A stretch of DNA of 64,000 nucleotides from Xylogone sp. PMI_703. Taxonomy: Eukaryota; Ascomycota; Leotiomycetes. Positions 35,042 to 45,932 of this stretch are shown one piece after another. Location of the stretch: contig JAJTUQ010000020.1 of assembly GCA_021399445.1 (NCBI GenBank), positions 1-64,000 on the forward strand, given 5' to 3'. Position numbers and translations under genes: made by a program. Position 1 is the stretch's first letter. Every line of letters starts with the position of its first letter. The notes beneath the pieces are model-generated. The model had not been told where the DNA came from, made no database searches, and saw only the letters and a list, made by a program, of their open reading frames with translations.

Positions 35042-35617
35042 ATTTCGATGACGTCAAAACAGAGATGAGGAAGTGTGAATTCTGGTAGGATTAGGTGAAT
35101 AGCATATATACTGAATATCTAGTCCAAAATGAAGTGCATTCTAATACTGTTTATGGGCCATTTAAGGACTAAACATTCATTACCCCTCTTTCAAAACAAT
35201 CGTTAGGGTGAATGTGTAGAGCCAGTAGGGCACACATAGCCGTACGGAATTTCATCTCCAACAAGTTAACACACCCACACTGGGCACGACTGGTAGCGCG
35301 ACAATAGAAGGAATCCCTCTGGGTAGGCATTGCTGTACTATACTAGACCATAATCCGTCTTGCTAAGCCATTTTTCCCCACAGGCGCTACATTATTAAAT
35401 TCTACTAATAAACCGTATTGCTTTCTCTGAGCTGTTTCCGGCTAGTGTCTCTGACTGCCCTAAAATCAACAGCCGAAAATGCGCCAGTTATTGCTCTCAA
35501 CGAAAAGAGCCACCACGCTTTGCGATACTTAAAATTTCGTATAAAATTCCGGACACAATAGCCAACTTTCTTCCACTATGGTTATAGAGACGAGGAAACA
35601 TATCTACCGACCTCGTT

Positions 35618-36246
35618 ATGGCTAGCTCTCTACAGCTAGATCCTGAGCTAATATTAGCCATAGCACGAGCCTACAAAGAGCTAGATAGCGGGCACAGTCA
35701 ACAGGAAGTGACTAACTTAAGCCAGCAGCCTCAGCGTCCCTCTCAACATTCACAACAGAATTCAATGCATCACCAATTTCACAATATCACCCAGCCTACA
35801 AACTCGAGAATTCGAGCTCAAACTCTACACCAAGGGTTCGAAACAGTCCTGGTGAAATTAGATCAAGTCCTCGTCCGGTAAGACAGATGTGGTAGCTCAC
35901 TAAATCATTTCTAATGCCACTCCAGTCAAAAGGAAATAGATGAAAGACAAGAAGCATCATCAAGGTATTTTGACTTTCCAGCTCTACAAGCTACCTAACA
36001 TCTACCTACAGAAAGACAACGGCAGAAATACAAGCTGTTAAAGACATCATCAACAAATTAGTCTGGTTGCTCGAAGCACTCACAAATTCCACCAAGCCTA
36101 GCTCGATTCAGCAAAATATTCAAGCGCCAGTTCCCATGTCTCGTCCACATGTATCAAATTCCTCTCCTCCATTAGTGTCTTCGAATGGAAATGAATACAT
36201 GGAAGAATTTAGCGATTACAATTTAACAAGTACGAAGCAATTATAA
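35618..36246 (+). CDS. Small Q-rich hypothetical protein, three exons
   Basis: ATG at 35618; exons 35618-35877, 35926-35964 and 36012-36246 join to 177 codons plus stop. N-terminal helix LQLDPELILAIARAYKELDS, Q/P/S-rich middle, then a helical EIQAVKDIINKLVWLLEAL and a polar end. Introns of 48 and 47 nt flank a 39-nt exon. Divergent from the BAH-PHD gene with about 580 bp between start codons, as in the other arm, so the two may share a promoter region. Function unknown. Confidence 0.6.
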
Positions 36247-36509
36247 CCCTACCTGAAATGCTAATACCAAGATGAGCAACCAGACCTACTATCGTCCAAT
36301 TTAGCCGATGGGTGAACAATGAGTAGAACATATGTTACAGCTATGGAGCATGATCAAAGTAGGTCGATAGTACCGAGAAAAAGATCTTTGGGAAATTTCT
36401 TTTGAATTCTACATGGGGAGGAGTTCTTCGGTGTTTAATACAGGCTGTGTTCATAATTTAGTTATTTAGCCACCCCGAATCGATTTGTCACAAGATTTTA
36501 CAATTTGTC

Positions 36510-36884
36510 ATGTCCTTCCCTTTAGGTTCATCTCATTCTACGAACGCCTCAAAGGCGCTCCACAAGACGCACAAGTTATTTTGTGTTTCTGGTCTATATT
36601 TATATCCGGGATCGGAAAAATTAGTATTAGAGATAGCAGTTGCACAACCATACAAAACTATTTCTCTACCGGTGCTCATTGATATAGCCCGTTGGAGGGC
36701 CATTTATGCAAACGCTTTTAGTAATAACCGATATGACTTTGATTTTCAAATACATCTTGACTCACCCTCCATGCTATCTTCTACGCCGCCTGCGCCACCA
36801 GTGCCGCACATTTGTACGGCCCACATAATGACAATAATGACACGTCTCGACAATTTGGATTTGGATCATTACACGATCATTTGA
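36510..36884 (+). CDS. Hypothetical ORF in duplication arm
   Basis: A 124-aa frame starting MSFPLGSSHSTNASKALHKT and ending with a P-rich and then L/D-rich segment (MTRLDNLDLDHYTII). The other arm keeps only a shortened equivalent (16024-16218), because the frames diverge after KLVLEIAVAQ. No domain, and unequal preservation between arms argues weakly against strong constraint. May be non-coding. Confidence 0.25.
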   Translation: MSFPLGSSHSTNASKALHKTHKLFCVSGLYLYPGSEKLVLEIAVAQPYKTISLPVLIDIARWRAIYANAFSNNRYDFDFQIHLDSPSMLSSTPPAPPVPHICTAHIMTIMTRLDNLDLDHYTII

Positions 36885-37505
36885 AATCCAAGATGGAATA
36901 TCTTTGACCAATCATGTGCTACCAGTAAAGGTGAAAAGCCAGCTAGCAAGGAGACCTAGGAAGAGTTTCCGAAGCTGCGAGGGGTAAGTTAACGGAAACC
37001 TTGCGTAAAAAGAAGTACTGTAACTGTATAATTCCTCCCCGACTAAGCTTTATTGCCGTGGCTAGGCGGTCTTTTCTGGGGTCTGTGCCATGTGGGTAAA
37101 TCCACAGTTTGAAATATGTGAACAAAAGTATGACTACCGTGCGGAGGTCGCAGGTGGTATGACTTCATTCTATTAACTTATGGCCAACACGATTACGTCA
37201 CTTACAATTATTTGTTGGCGCAAAAAAGGGGTTGTCAACAAAGACTAGAGGCGAAGTATTATGTTGTACCTATTGAACTCGTTCCTGAGTTTACGGGCTC
37301 TACGTGTCGCATACCGTTTACGGTTACCGAGTTCTCCGCCCGGTATAGTGCTACGACGTTGTCAAAGGTGGCTGGTCGGATGCAAGACGAGAGATATGAT
37401 CCAGAAATGAACGAGGATCCAGAAATGAACAAGATAGATTCACGAGCTTTTTGACCACTTTCCCTCTGCGCCCACTTACTGGATATGATGTTCCGGACGG
37501 GTTAA

Positions 37506-38148
37506 TGGATGGCGTGGGCCATTTTTGGCTTATTATCTGATCGCTAAAAAATATTTCGCCCAGCACAAAACGCCATTTCTTTGTCACTAAATTTGTCCTA
37601 AAAGCTTATCCCCTCGGGCACCATTCGCTTAGGCATCAATTTGTATGGCAAGGATACAGCCAATCATAACCTTCAATTTTTTACTCCAAATTATATGAAG
37701 TTATTTAACAATTACAGTAAGATGCAAATTCGGCTTCCCATCCTAAACTTAGTGTTTTAGATTTAGTCCTATAACTTTTGATAAGCTAACACCAATATCG
37801 TTAGACTGCTTTTAGCCACCAGATAAGCGAATTTTCCCTGCAACATGCATATTCCATAAAATCTTCCTTGTTGCCTGGGTTATAGGGCCTTAAAGCTTTA
37901 CAAACACTGATATTGTCCGACATCGGTACAAGCTACTAAGCACGTGCGGAAGGCAATACTCGTGCAAACATATGGCCAGAATGATATGTGGATGTTGTCC
38001 TTTTCTTTACTAATTCTTATTCACTAAAATGCCTTTAATATAAACAACCTAATCTACTGTTCTAATACCGTATGATACAAGTTATACAGTAAAGTGTCGG
38101 TTAATTGTTTGTCGATTTAGCAATGCTGACTACTGAAGGGCCATGCTC
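37506..38148. other. Intergenic, no gene recognised
   Basis: Starts at the outer breakpoint of the inverted duplication. No ORF of note. Confidence 0.4.
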
Positions 38149-38545
38149 CTACTTCTGCCAATTTTGCTCCCATTTCTTTAAAATATCTCGCAACGAAACT
38201 GTATCAGGATGATTTTCACCTAGCTTTTGTTGCCGTAGTTGGAAGCATTCTTTCATTAATTTCAAGGCTTCATAATTGCGACTCTGAGACCTCCAAGTAA
38301 ACGCCAAGTTGGCTATGCTAGTCAACGTGTCAGGATGCTCTTCTCCCAGCACCCTCTTTCTTGTTTCCATCACTTGCACTTCCAGCTTCTCGGCTTCGTT
38401 CCATCGTCCTTGATTGCTGTATGTCAATGCCAAGTTGTTCATGCTGGTCAACGTGCCTGGATGCTCTTCTCCTAGCACTCTCTTTCTTGTTTCCATCACC
38501 TGCACAAACAGCTTCTCGGCTTCAACCCACCGTCCTTGACTCCTA
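38149..38545 (-). pseudogene. TPR (kinesin-light-chain type) array, 3' fragment
   Basis: The minus-strand frame ending at TAG near 38149 contains two to three TPR_12-like units of 42 residues, each with E-A-E-K-L, V-M-E-T-R-K-R-V-L-G-E-E-H-P and T-L-T-S-M-N-N-L-A. Units of this kind form the C-terminal sensor of fungal NB-ARC/NACHT NLR-like proteins. The frame is closed upstream at about 38545 by a stop, and no NB domain is present, so this is a terminal remnant. The ORF at 38548-38871 just upstream shows no TPR and is not clearly related. Confidence 0.75.
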
Positions 38546-38879
38546 GCTCAGGAGAATTTGTATACAAACCACAGCGTCATTAAGGGGAAAGGGGAGGTTA
38601 AAGCTGTAAGCCTTAGTGTAGAGTAGGTTGATATGAGCCGATGTATCTCCTGGTGATCCTGATCAGATAATCTTCCAAAAACAGCTAAGTTGGCCATCTG
38701 CGTGATATTTGACAAGTGTAAGGTTGGTCGTCTAGCCAGGTTGGGCAGCTCGCCGGGCGAGTACACAGCCGATAACCACATTATCCGTGAAGAAAGATCC
38801 CACAGCCATGAGGTTGGGTTTAACTGCATCGCCGCTAAAGCCACTAGTGTATAGGAATATGTATGACTCAATCAATTCA

Positions 38880-39747
38880 TAGGGCTAGATTAACTGGCAG
38901 ACTTTTCCCAAGTCTAGACATGCTCGTTTCGGCACTCCCGATTTTGCGTACGGTTTCAACTACTGGTGCGGTTCTGCATAATGGACACCTTCTCTGTACT
39001 ATAGCCTTTTCTATCGACGAATCTTAAGTCTCAAGTTAAGGCAGAAATGCGGACCATGTTAGTGTCTTTCCGGATTTCACTACCTTCATCTGACGTTTCA
39101 GGTGTCTCTTTTAATGGGCAGGCGAAATTGCCTGAACAGCCTTAGTAACGTTGGCATCGGATAGTCGTGAAGGCTGAGCTTTGCTGCACTAGTCCCTAAT
39201 AGGAAGGGGCCGAAAATGGAATGCAAAGATGAAGTTAGAGCATCTGACGGAGCCGCTAGGCAATCTTGTTTTGACAACACCTAACACCCTCCTGATTAGC
39301 GCACGTGAATGGAGTAAAAGCTAGTTTCCAATCATACATATCGCCTTTATGGCGTATGCTTACTAGTATCGTGGCTATTGATAAATTAAGAGGCCGGGAT
39401 CTCATGGGCTGGTGGCAACATTTAGCATAGGTACTAAGGCCATTAAGCTCAGATAAGATCGATTTATAAGTATTAGGAGTGATCGGGGCTCGATATTGGA
39501 GCTGTGGTGAAAAAACTCTGTTCTGCTATAAAGGGACTCTCCGTAAATCAGGTGCGATGACGACGATGCGAACGTAAAGTTTTCTGAAGAGTGGGGTTCA
39601 AGGTGTCCAAGAGTGGCTGGAGAATACGATTTATACAATAATTATGGTAGATATTGATGTGTGTGCAGAGTTTGAGATTCTTCAAGTCAAAGTATCCCCC
39701 ATTTTTCTCGCCACGGCGGGGTTTTCGGCACACAGGGACGGACGTTA
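38880..39747. other. Intergenic, no gene recognised
   Basis: Only short unsupported ORFs on the minus strand. Nothing recognised. Confidence 0.4.
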
Positions 39748-39899
39748 GTGTCAACCTCGCAAAATTTGAACAAAAATGACCGGCTCATCCATCAAAAAGC
39801 CTCCCCGTGTGTGGGCTTTGCTACTTTACTTGTCTTTACTTATTATCGCTGGATCAATCTTGCTATTCTCTTTGAGTACAACGTTTGGTTTTTTGCAAT

Positions 39900-40690
39900 A
39901 CAGTTTTTGTGCCATTACCGTCCTGGTTTCGACGCAGAAGTAAACCTTAAGGAAAACTGGTCCCCATGGCTTAGCGACTTGATACAGCTCTCCCCGGAAC
40001 AACTCAAGGTCCTTAAACAATATATCGACGAACAGGAAGCGAAAGGCTTCATACTTGCACGTCAGAACTCGGACCACCCAATGTAGCATCCCCAGTGTTC
40101 TTCGTAGAAGACCGACAGTCAAATTCCCGCGGCAAGAACCAGCTTCGACTGGTGGTGGACTTCAGGAAACTAAACAAGGAAATCCTTCTCGACAAATTTC
40201 CACTACCCCTGTCCAGACAAATTATTGATCGCATGGCCACGGCTAAGTACTTCACGAAGTTCGATGTCAGGACTGGCTTTAACAACATCCGTGTCCGGAA
40301 GGGAGACGAATGGAAGCTCGCATTCAACACAGCCTTCGGGCTTTACGAGTATACTGTGATGCCCATGGGACTAGCGACGGCTCCTTCGATATTCCAGCGC
40401 TTTATAAATGCAACCTTAGCCCGGTACTTGGGAATCTTTTGTTTCGCATACCTAGACGACATTATCATCTTCTCGGAAACCATGGACGACCACACCCGTC
40501 ATGTCACCCAGATTCTGGAAGCTCTGGAAAAGAACGGGCTTCACCTTAAGCCGGCGAAGTGTGCTTGGCACGAAACCACGGTCCACTTTAGAGGGAGGAG
40601 CGGAAAAGACGTCAAGAAGAGTTTAGGAAAAGGTCCGGCAGTCTCTTTAACAAGGCTAGGTTGCTTGCACAGGATACCGATGCATGGGTC
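39900..40690 (+). pseudogene. Ty3/gypsy reverse transcriptase fragment
   Basis: The first frame contains LSPEQLKVLKQYIDEQEAKG (end about 40085), then after a frame change near 40085 the second frame reads LRLVVDFRKLN, FTKFDVRTGFNNIRV, EYTVMPMGLATAPSIFQRFI and FAYLDDIIIFS, the palm and Y-L-D-D catalytic box of gypsy RT. Sequence then dissolves after about 40600. Unlike the left-end elements this copy has normal GC and little sign of RIP, so it decayed by truncation and indel. No LTR or RNase H follows. Confidence 0.85.
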
Positions 40691-40962
40691 GCTTTAATTG
40701 TCCGCGATAAAGTTGGCCGGGTCAGAACTTTGAGGTCATCATCAGATTCCTCCTGGCCACCGTCAATAAATGATCTAATTGTAGGTGTCGATTAATTTCT
40801 AAGCCTGTACTGACTCGATCTCAATAGAAAAGCCACCCATCGGGCACTCACGGGTTCTTCGGAAAGCATGGCCCTTGGAAAGACTGGACCGAATTCGGGT
40901 TAAATGATTTAGCAGATACGGAATTAAATGCGACGGACGCCGATACTAGTAGTATACTCAGG

Positions 40963-41532
40963 GTGGACGATACCCAAAAGAGCAACGTAACAACAGCCAT
41001 AGAACTGGAGAATGATCGAGATACCGCAATCCAGCTCGCGTGCCAGCCAGCCAAGACCGGGACGTCGGTTTCAGATCCCATTAGTGACAACCACGACGCA
41101 AGCATTGACGCCATTGGCGAGCCGGAGACTCCCGCGGCTGTCACGCAACATTCGGATGAACCATTAGAGCATGATGTAACTGGATATCATACAACGCCAG
41201 ATAACCCGAGTTTCAGTCTCACCAAAGAATCGAATGGCCTTGAGTTAGGCACACAAGTGGAGTTAGAGCATGCCAAAGACCCGATTGAGGAATTTGAAGT
41301 GTCATGCACTGATACAATAAATGAGTTCGAACATGTGGTTAGTGATCTAGATGTCACAGGAAGCGAAATCGAGACACCTGCAGCGCCAAATATTATCACC
41401 AGTCACAATACGGATCGTACACCGGAAAACAACACCCAGAGCAGTGAACATCAATATGTTTCTAAAATGCCTCCACGAATAGATCTAAGAAAGCTGCGGG
41501 AGAGTTGGGATTGGGTGTTCCAAGACCATTAG
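40963..41532 (+). CDS. Hypothetical acidic protein ORF
   Basis: A 189-aa frame ending with LRKLRESWDWVFQDH and TAG at 41530-41532. It is acidic and Thr/Ser/Asp-rich with repeated E/D-T-P-A-A motifs. The open frame extends upstream to about 40835 (HPSGTHGFFGKHGPWKDW), preceded by an acceptor-like CTCAATAG, so the real protein may have an upstream exon. The nominal first codon is not necessarily the true start. It lies directly downstream of the gypsy RT fragment, and the N-terminal part could be partly of transposon origin. No family recognised. Confidence 0.4.
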   Translation: MDDTQKSNVTTAIELENDRDTAIQLACQPAKTGTSVSDPISDNHDASIDAIGEPETPAAVTQHSDEPLEHDVTGYHTTPDNPSFSLTKESNGLELGTQVELEHAKDPIEEFEVSCTDTINEFEHVVSDLDVTGSEIETPAAPNIITSHNTDRTPENNTQSSEHQYVSKMPPRIDLRKLRESWDWVFQDH

Positions 41533-41539
41533 CTAGCTC

Positions 41540-42204
41540 TAGGGCAGATAGGTAGTTTATATCTACTAATATTAGGACTTATATCTAGGGCTTACTGTAA
41601 GCTATCATGTAGTAATAGCTATGCCGTACGGCCGTAACTCTAATGTATAATTATATAGAACATAAATTCCTCAAACAATTCAGTGGTTCTGTACTTATTC
41701 ATGTGTTTCCACTTGAGCCCATTGCCAAACCTCTTACGATAGTGGCATTTTAACATTTCAAGACCAAAACTTCTAGTTGAGTTACTAATAATAAAGCATA
41801 ACATGTATCGTAAGTAAATATAATATAGTTAATTTAAGTATAGTACTGTAGTACGAGTCTCGAGATAGTTTTAATGTTCAAATGTAGCTAGCTATCAGAA
41901 TACTAACAGATCTGGTAATGTGATGATTTGCAGCCTACGCATACGGGAATCCCCAATCGGCAGGCAATCACTGGTTCTATGGACATAACAATGACAATAT
42001 GCCATCTCCTATTTCTATTGCCACTCTGCTGGATCCTACATCATATTGCCACTACAAACCCCAAATTCTCTCACAAAACCGTTCTCCTAGGACTCTAGAG
42101 GGTCTTCGGGAATTGTTGGAAGCCCGGTGACTTCCCAATGGGTCCCCTTCAGTATTAAACTCATCAAATAACCCCACATTGCTAATACTGATGAATCAGA
42201 CACA
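41540..42204. other. Intergenic, no gene recognised
   Basis: AT-rich 3' flank of both neighbouring genes. Nothing recognised. Confidence 0.4.
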
Positions 42205-42966
42205 TTAATCGTTAAAGTACCAGGCTGCTTTTGCGCGACCAACAAGAAGGTCATCGAGATCGATGAAGGCAGCCATAGAGAGGTCAATTGAGAATCCTTT
42301 ACACGCTCTACATTTGTCTCTAACCGTGGCCTTGGTCGACTTATTGGTATCCAAGCAAGTAATCGTTATCTCTTTACCGCAATATGAATTATTGTTCGAG
42401 TCTGAGCCCATAAAATCTTCTGCAAGAGCAACTACTTTCTCTGTGCTCCCATCATTCACAGAGCCGCACGCGCCCAATCCGGCGATATAGTAAGTCATAT
42501 CACCCATACAAGGATATCTAGACGAACAAACAACGGCTGAAGGTTCGGGTTTTGAACTCGACAAGGCTAAATTCGAGGATTGCGAAGATAACTGTTGGTA
42601 TGGTTTCACGCCAGTCGACAAATCAGCAGGAGTAGATAATCTTGGGCCAGAGCCCGTAGTTTTGGACACCGGGATAAGTGCTGAGCTATAAGTTAGGCAT
42701 GGAATTTGGGGAGCACTTGTTGTAGCAGGCTCAGAAGGATTGCAAGGAACGGAATATGGGGATGGTGGAGATTCGGAGTGGTAAGCGGAGCTAAGGGACA
42801 AAGATTTAAGTAGTTTTTGAGGACGGACCGTTTCTGTGATACAGAAGGTCTTGGTCACATAGCTCGTATGAGTGATCCAAATAATTTCTTGCCGCTTGTG
42901 ATACTGATGAGGGTGCGCGGTGCTGGAGGATAGGAGACCCAAGAAAATAAGATAGCTGAGCCTCAT
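42205..42966 (-). CDS. Secreted double-psi beta-barrel (RlpA/expansin-like) protein
   Basis: ATG at 42966 gives 253 aa in one frame. Residues 1-18 are a signal peptide (MRLSYLIFLGLLSSSTAH), with a K-R site just after for Kex2-type processing. A P/S/T-rich linker of about 100 residues follows. The C-terminal DPBB domain (about 150-253) has GDMTYYIAGLGACG, YCGKEITITCLD, ATVRDKCRACKGFSIDLS (the D-x-C-x2-C-x3-D/S core) and a final AAWYFND. Family members are secreted fungal wall-associated or effector-like proteins. Compared with the truncated copy at 30581 it has lost 40 bp covering the intron branch point and acceptor, so the rest of the intron is now read in frame. Confidence 0.85.
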   Translation of the reverse strand: MRLSYLIFLGLLSSSTAHPHQYHKRQEIIWITHTSYVTKTFCITETVRPQKLLKSLSLSSAYHSESPPSPYSVPCNPSEPATTSAPQIPCLTYSSALIPVSKTTGSGPRLSTPADLSTGVKPYQQLSSQSSNLALSSSKPEPSAVVCSSRYPCMGDMTYYIAGLGACGSVNDGSTEKVVALAEDFMGSDSNNNSYCGKEITITCLDTNKSTKATVRDKCRACKGFSIDLSMAAFIDLDDLLVGRAKAAWYFND

Positions 42967-43338
42967 AGTGAAGAGTCGTAGACAATAGAATAAAAGTATA
43001 TTTTAAGTGTTGGCGACTTCTTTCCTTTCTCAATCTGACACTATATACTGCCTTAGAAAAGAAGGGACTGAGGAGTAGTATAAAAATAAACGCAGAGTAT
43101 TGCTGATATTGACGTAGTCGAGCTCGATCGTGACGGTATTATTCATGAGTACAATAATGAAACGTCTCACATTTGGTAAGTATTACTGGTTTGTGTGGTA
43201 CATCAAAATTGGCTCACTTAAAGCGACTACTGTCTTTTCCTCATAGGATGAGACACGAACAGAACCGAAAAGAAAAATTTACCTTAGATTCGACACATAT
43301 CTTAACTTCTATTTTGAGGCTATTTCTTACCTAATCTG
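42417..43338 (-). repeat. Right arm of second inverted duplication (partner 30211-31145)
   Basis: Nearly identical inverted copy covering the promoter, 5' UTR and first two thirds of the DPBB gene. Since the complete gene lies here, this arm is the likely source. Confidence 0.9.
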
Positions 43339-43380
43339 CGAAATTTTATAAAATAATTATGCATATGAGTTGTGGAGTTA

Positions 43381-43515
43381 AGTTACCAACTCAACTCAAC
43401 TCAAACTCAGCTACTTTTTGACGTACTCAAACTCAGCTACTTTTTGACGTACTCAAATTCAACTCAAACTCAACTCAGTCAACTCAAGTTTAACTTGAGT
43501 TGCTGAGTAATTTTT
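43381..43515. repeat. Simple repeat of AACTCA-type units
   Basis: Array of ACTCAA/AACTCA units interspersed with two copies of CTCAGCTACTTTTTGACGTA, closing with a short palindrome CAAGTTTAACTTGAGTTG. No coding capacity. Confidence 0.7.
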
Positions 43516-43664
43516 ACACACACTGGCACCAGAGCATTCATTGTGCTGTCGCTTGGAAGACGCTGTATTTTGAAGGGTAACAACTTAGCATTTTAGCACA
43601 GGTGAATTCGCTGCATTTTCGTTTTACTAATGCGAATATCGTGAAATCGTATGTAACTAGAACG

Positions 43665-43950
43665 CACTAGTAGAAATCTCTTGGTAGGAGTCTTCTAGCA
43701 AAGATCTACTAGTAGAAACCTACTACTATGGGTCTATTGGCCATGATTTAGTAAAAGAATTTTTCTAATAATAACCTACCGGTGAGAATCTTCTGGCAAA
43801 GATTTACCAGTAGAAATCTACTGCCATGGATCTATTGGCCAACGTGTACTAGCCGGGTTCAATGTTGGGAATCCGTATTCCTAACTTCTAAAAATTGTCC
43901 AGAAACCCTAACAGTAGAAGAAATCTACTGGTAGAAATTTACCAAGTGTG
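43665..43950. repeat. Two to three direct copies of a 60-80-bp degenerate repeat
   Basis: Units contain GTAGAAATCTACTG, CTTCT(A/G)GCAAAGAT and GG(A/T)CTATTGGCCA in the same order at about 43669-43755 and 43795-43850, with a partial third copy to about 43945. GTAGAAATCTAC-type segments are near-palindromic. Probably a decayed tandem array or MITE remains. Confidence 0.6.
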
Positions 43951-44215
43951 GCTGCTTTGAGCAGGGATTTGTAAATCACGTGCGTTGTGCATCCAACAAA
44001 CTATATTTAGTATTAGATTTATGCTAAATTTAGTCATAACTTTATGCTTATGCTTATTGTGGATCCTACCCACCGTCGGCTGAGCCGGACCAGCTGGGTC
44101 ACTTGTTGAAAACAACCACCACCATCGCCATCCTTTTGATGCCGTCCATTTGCTGATGCCAACCACCTGCTGGTACCAATTTCACGCTAGCGCGAGCTTT
44201 TTGATTGCACAAATT

Positions 44216-44655
44216 TCTGGCTAGTACAAGTTCTTAGCTAGTACTACCTTTTTGCTAGTACTATCCTTTTGCTAGTACTACCTTTTTGCTAGTACTATCC
44301 TTTTGCTAGTACTACCTTTTTGCTAGTACTATCCTTTTGCTAGTACTACCTTTTTGCTAGTACTATCCTTTTGCTAGTACTACCTTTTTGCTAGTACTAT
44401 CCTTTTGCTAGTACTACCTTTTTGCTAGTACTATCCTTTTGCTAGTACTACCTTTTTGCTAGTACTACCTTTTTGCTAGTACTACCATTTTGCTAGTACT
44501 ATCCTTTTGCTAGTACTACCTTCTTGCTAGTACTACCTTTTTGCTAGTACTATCTTTTTGCTAGTACTATCTTTTTGCTAGTACTACCCTCTTGCTAGTA
44601 CTACCTATTTACTCGTGCCACCCTTTTACTAGCACTACATTTTTGCTCGCACTAC
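44216..44655. repeat. 17-bp minisatellite, about 25 copies
   Basis: Head-to-tail array of two alternating 17-bp variants, TTTTTGCTAGTACTACC and TTTTGCTAGTACTATCC, decaying at both edges. Every unit holds the palindrome TAGTACTA. No spacers, so not CRISPR. Diverged GCTAGTAC units begin near 44190. Confidence 0.95.
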
Positions 44656-44799
44656 TAGTTTCTTTTTCTCTTGTATCTACCCCTACGTTGTGATCTCCCT
44701 CTTGAACTCGGCCTCAGTAGCAAGTCTGGAACCAGTAAGCTTTTCTAGATGCTGTGTTGCATTCGGGCAGGGAGCAGAAAAGATTGCTGTTCAGTAGCC

Positions 44800-45636
44800 C
44801 TACTCGGGTATCCGATCTGGCTCCCTGGATCTCTTTGGGAACCTCCCCACGATAGACCTTGATAACGTCCACAACGTTACTAGGAGATGATTTAAAGCAT
44901 ACGCAGCATCCCGCATACCTCGTTTCCTCTTCACCTCTAGATCCTTGGCCTTGTGCTTTACTTCCTCTAAACAACGAAGGTAGAACTGGTACTGCAGGAC
45001 TTTGTGGAGTAGGACGCGTATACGATCCATGATTGATCGCTCTTTCATAATGGCAATACATCGTGATACTTTTACGAAATGATCGGTGATAGAGTCGTCA
45101 CTGGACGGCATGGACAGGTTTGACTTGTACCACATACCTTTCCAGAGAGGCAGTTGCTCCTTCAAGAAAGGGACGGCGTCATCCCGGATCAGCCTGTCAC
45201 CAGTCCGGATAATGGTTATCAGCTTGGCTGGTCCCAAGGTCGTGCCAAACATCGAGGTCATAAGGCTGAAAGCCTGGATATATCGAGAGGGATAGTCTGG
45301 AGATGACGGGTCAGTCTGTTGAGCCGAAGCCGGCGAAGCTAGCTGATGATCTGTAGGGGATTCTGGTTCGACTCTGTCCTCGTCAAGTTGCCTCTGGTCA
45401 GGGTGAGACTGTGGTAGGGGAGCTTCCGGGAAAGCGACACTCGAAGGAGAGCGGGGGAGCGAGCCCAGCGCCGTTGTGGGCGGAATCGAGATAGCAGGAG
45501 ACCGGGGGGTGGAAGGGATTGTAGATGTCGCCAGTGGAGAGTCGGATGACTCACGGGTTATGGTCGACACCAGAAGTATCTTGAATCGGTTTGTAGTCAG
45601 TGGATGCGATTCCCAATACTTTTTTTGCGAAGTCAT
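44800..45636 (-). CDS. Hypothetical protein with P/S-rich N-terminus and helical C-terminus
   Basis: ATG at 45636 gives 278 aa to the stop at 44800. Residues 25-120 are P/S/T-rich and disordered (SPSSVAFPEAPLPQSHPDQR). Residues 120-270 are predicted helical and carry a possible conserved block: SLMTSMFGTTLGPAKLITII, then DHFVKVSRCIAIMKERS and YQFYLRCLEEVKHKAKDLEV. The end may be altered by an unrecognised intron (GTAACG after NHLL). No family recognised. Adjacent to, and partly overlapping in antisense, no other gene; the minisatellite lies just downstream. Confidence 0.5.
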   Translation of the reverse strand: MTSQKKYWESHPLTTNRFKILLVSTITRESSDSPLATSTIPSTPRSPAISIPPTTALGSLPRSPSSVAFPEAPLPQSHPDQRQLDEDRVEPESPTDHQLASPASAQQTDPSSPDYPSRYIQAFSLMTSMFGTTLGPAKLITIIRTGDRLIRDDAVPFLKEQLPLWKGMWYKSNLSMPSSDDSITDHFVKVSRCIAIMKERSIMDRIRVLLHKVLQYQFYLRCLEEVKHKAKDLEVKRKRGMRDAAYALNHLLVTLWTLSRSIVGRFPKRSREPDRIPE

Positions 45637-45932
45637 AGCAACTGATTACAGCCGGATTACTCACATAAATAGCCAAGCGCCTAGTTCTGCTCTTAGCGGT
45701 TTATCTGGTTTTGTTCGGGATGTTGGAAGTGGCCACAACTAATATTTCTTTGTTGATTGATGGACCAATCGCGAATCTTCCGAACACCTGGTGGGCTGTG
45801 TGGATACCGGTGACTAGTTAACAGATCAAAGATCTCGTTTTCTAAGCGCGGCAACTTGAATGGGGAACCTTGCGATCTTGAGAATAGCCCTTTGTTCTCT
45901 TACCTGAACTCAAAAAAGCAACTACTAAGGAC

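Larger units (their letters stand above)
34118..37505 (-). repeat. Right arm of the large inverted duplication (partner 15177-18640)
   Basis: The gene order is mirrored relative to 15177-18640. The breakpoint at the low-coordinate end falls inside the PHD exon near 34118. The rest of the BAH-PHD gene (33717-34118) therefore lies outside the duplicated block, which shows that this arm holds the complete, presumably original gene. Confidence 0.88.

Noticed and set aside
44216..44655. CRISPR-like array
   Set aside because: Units are contiguous without unique spacers, and the genome is eukaryotic; it is a minisatellite.
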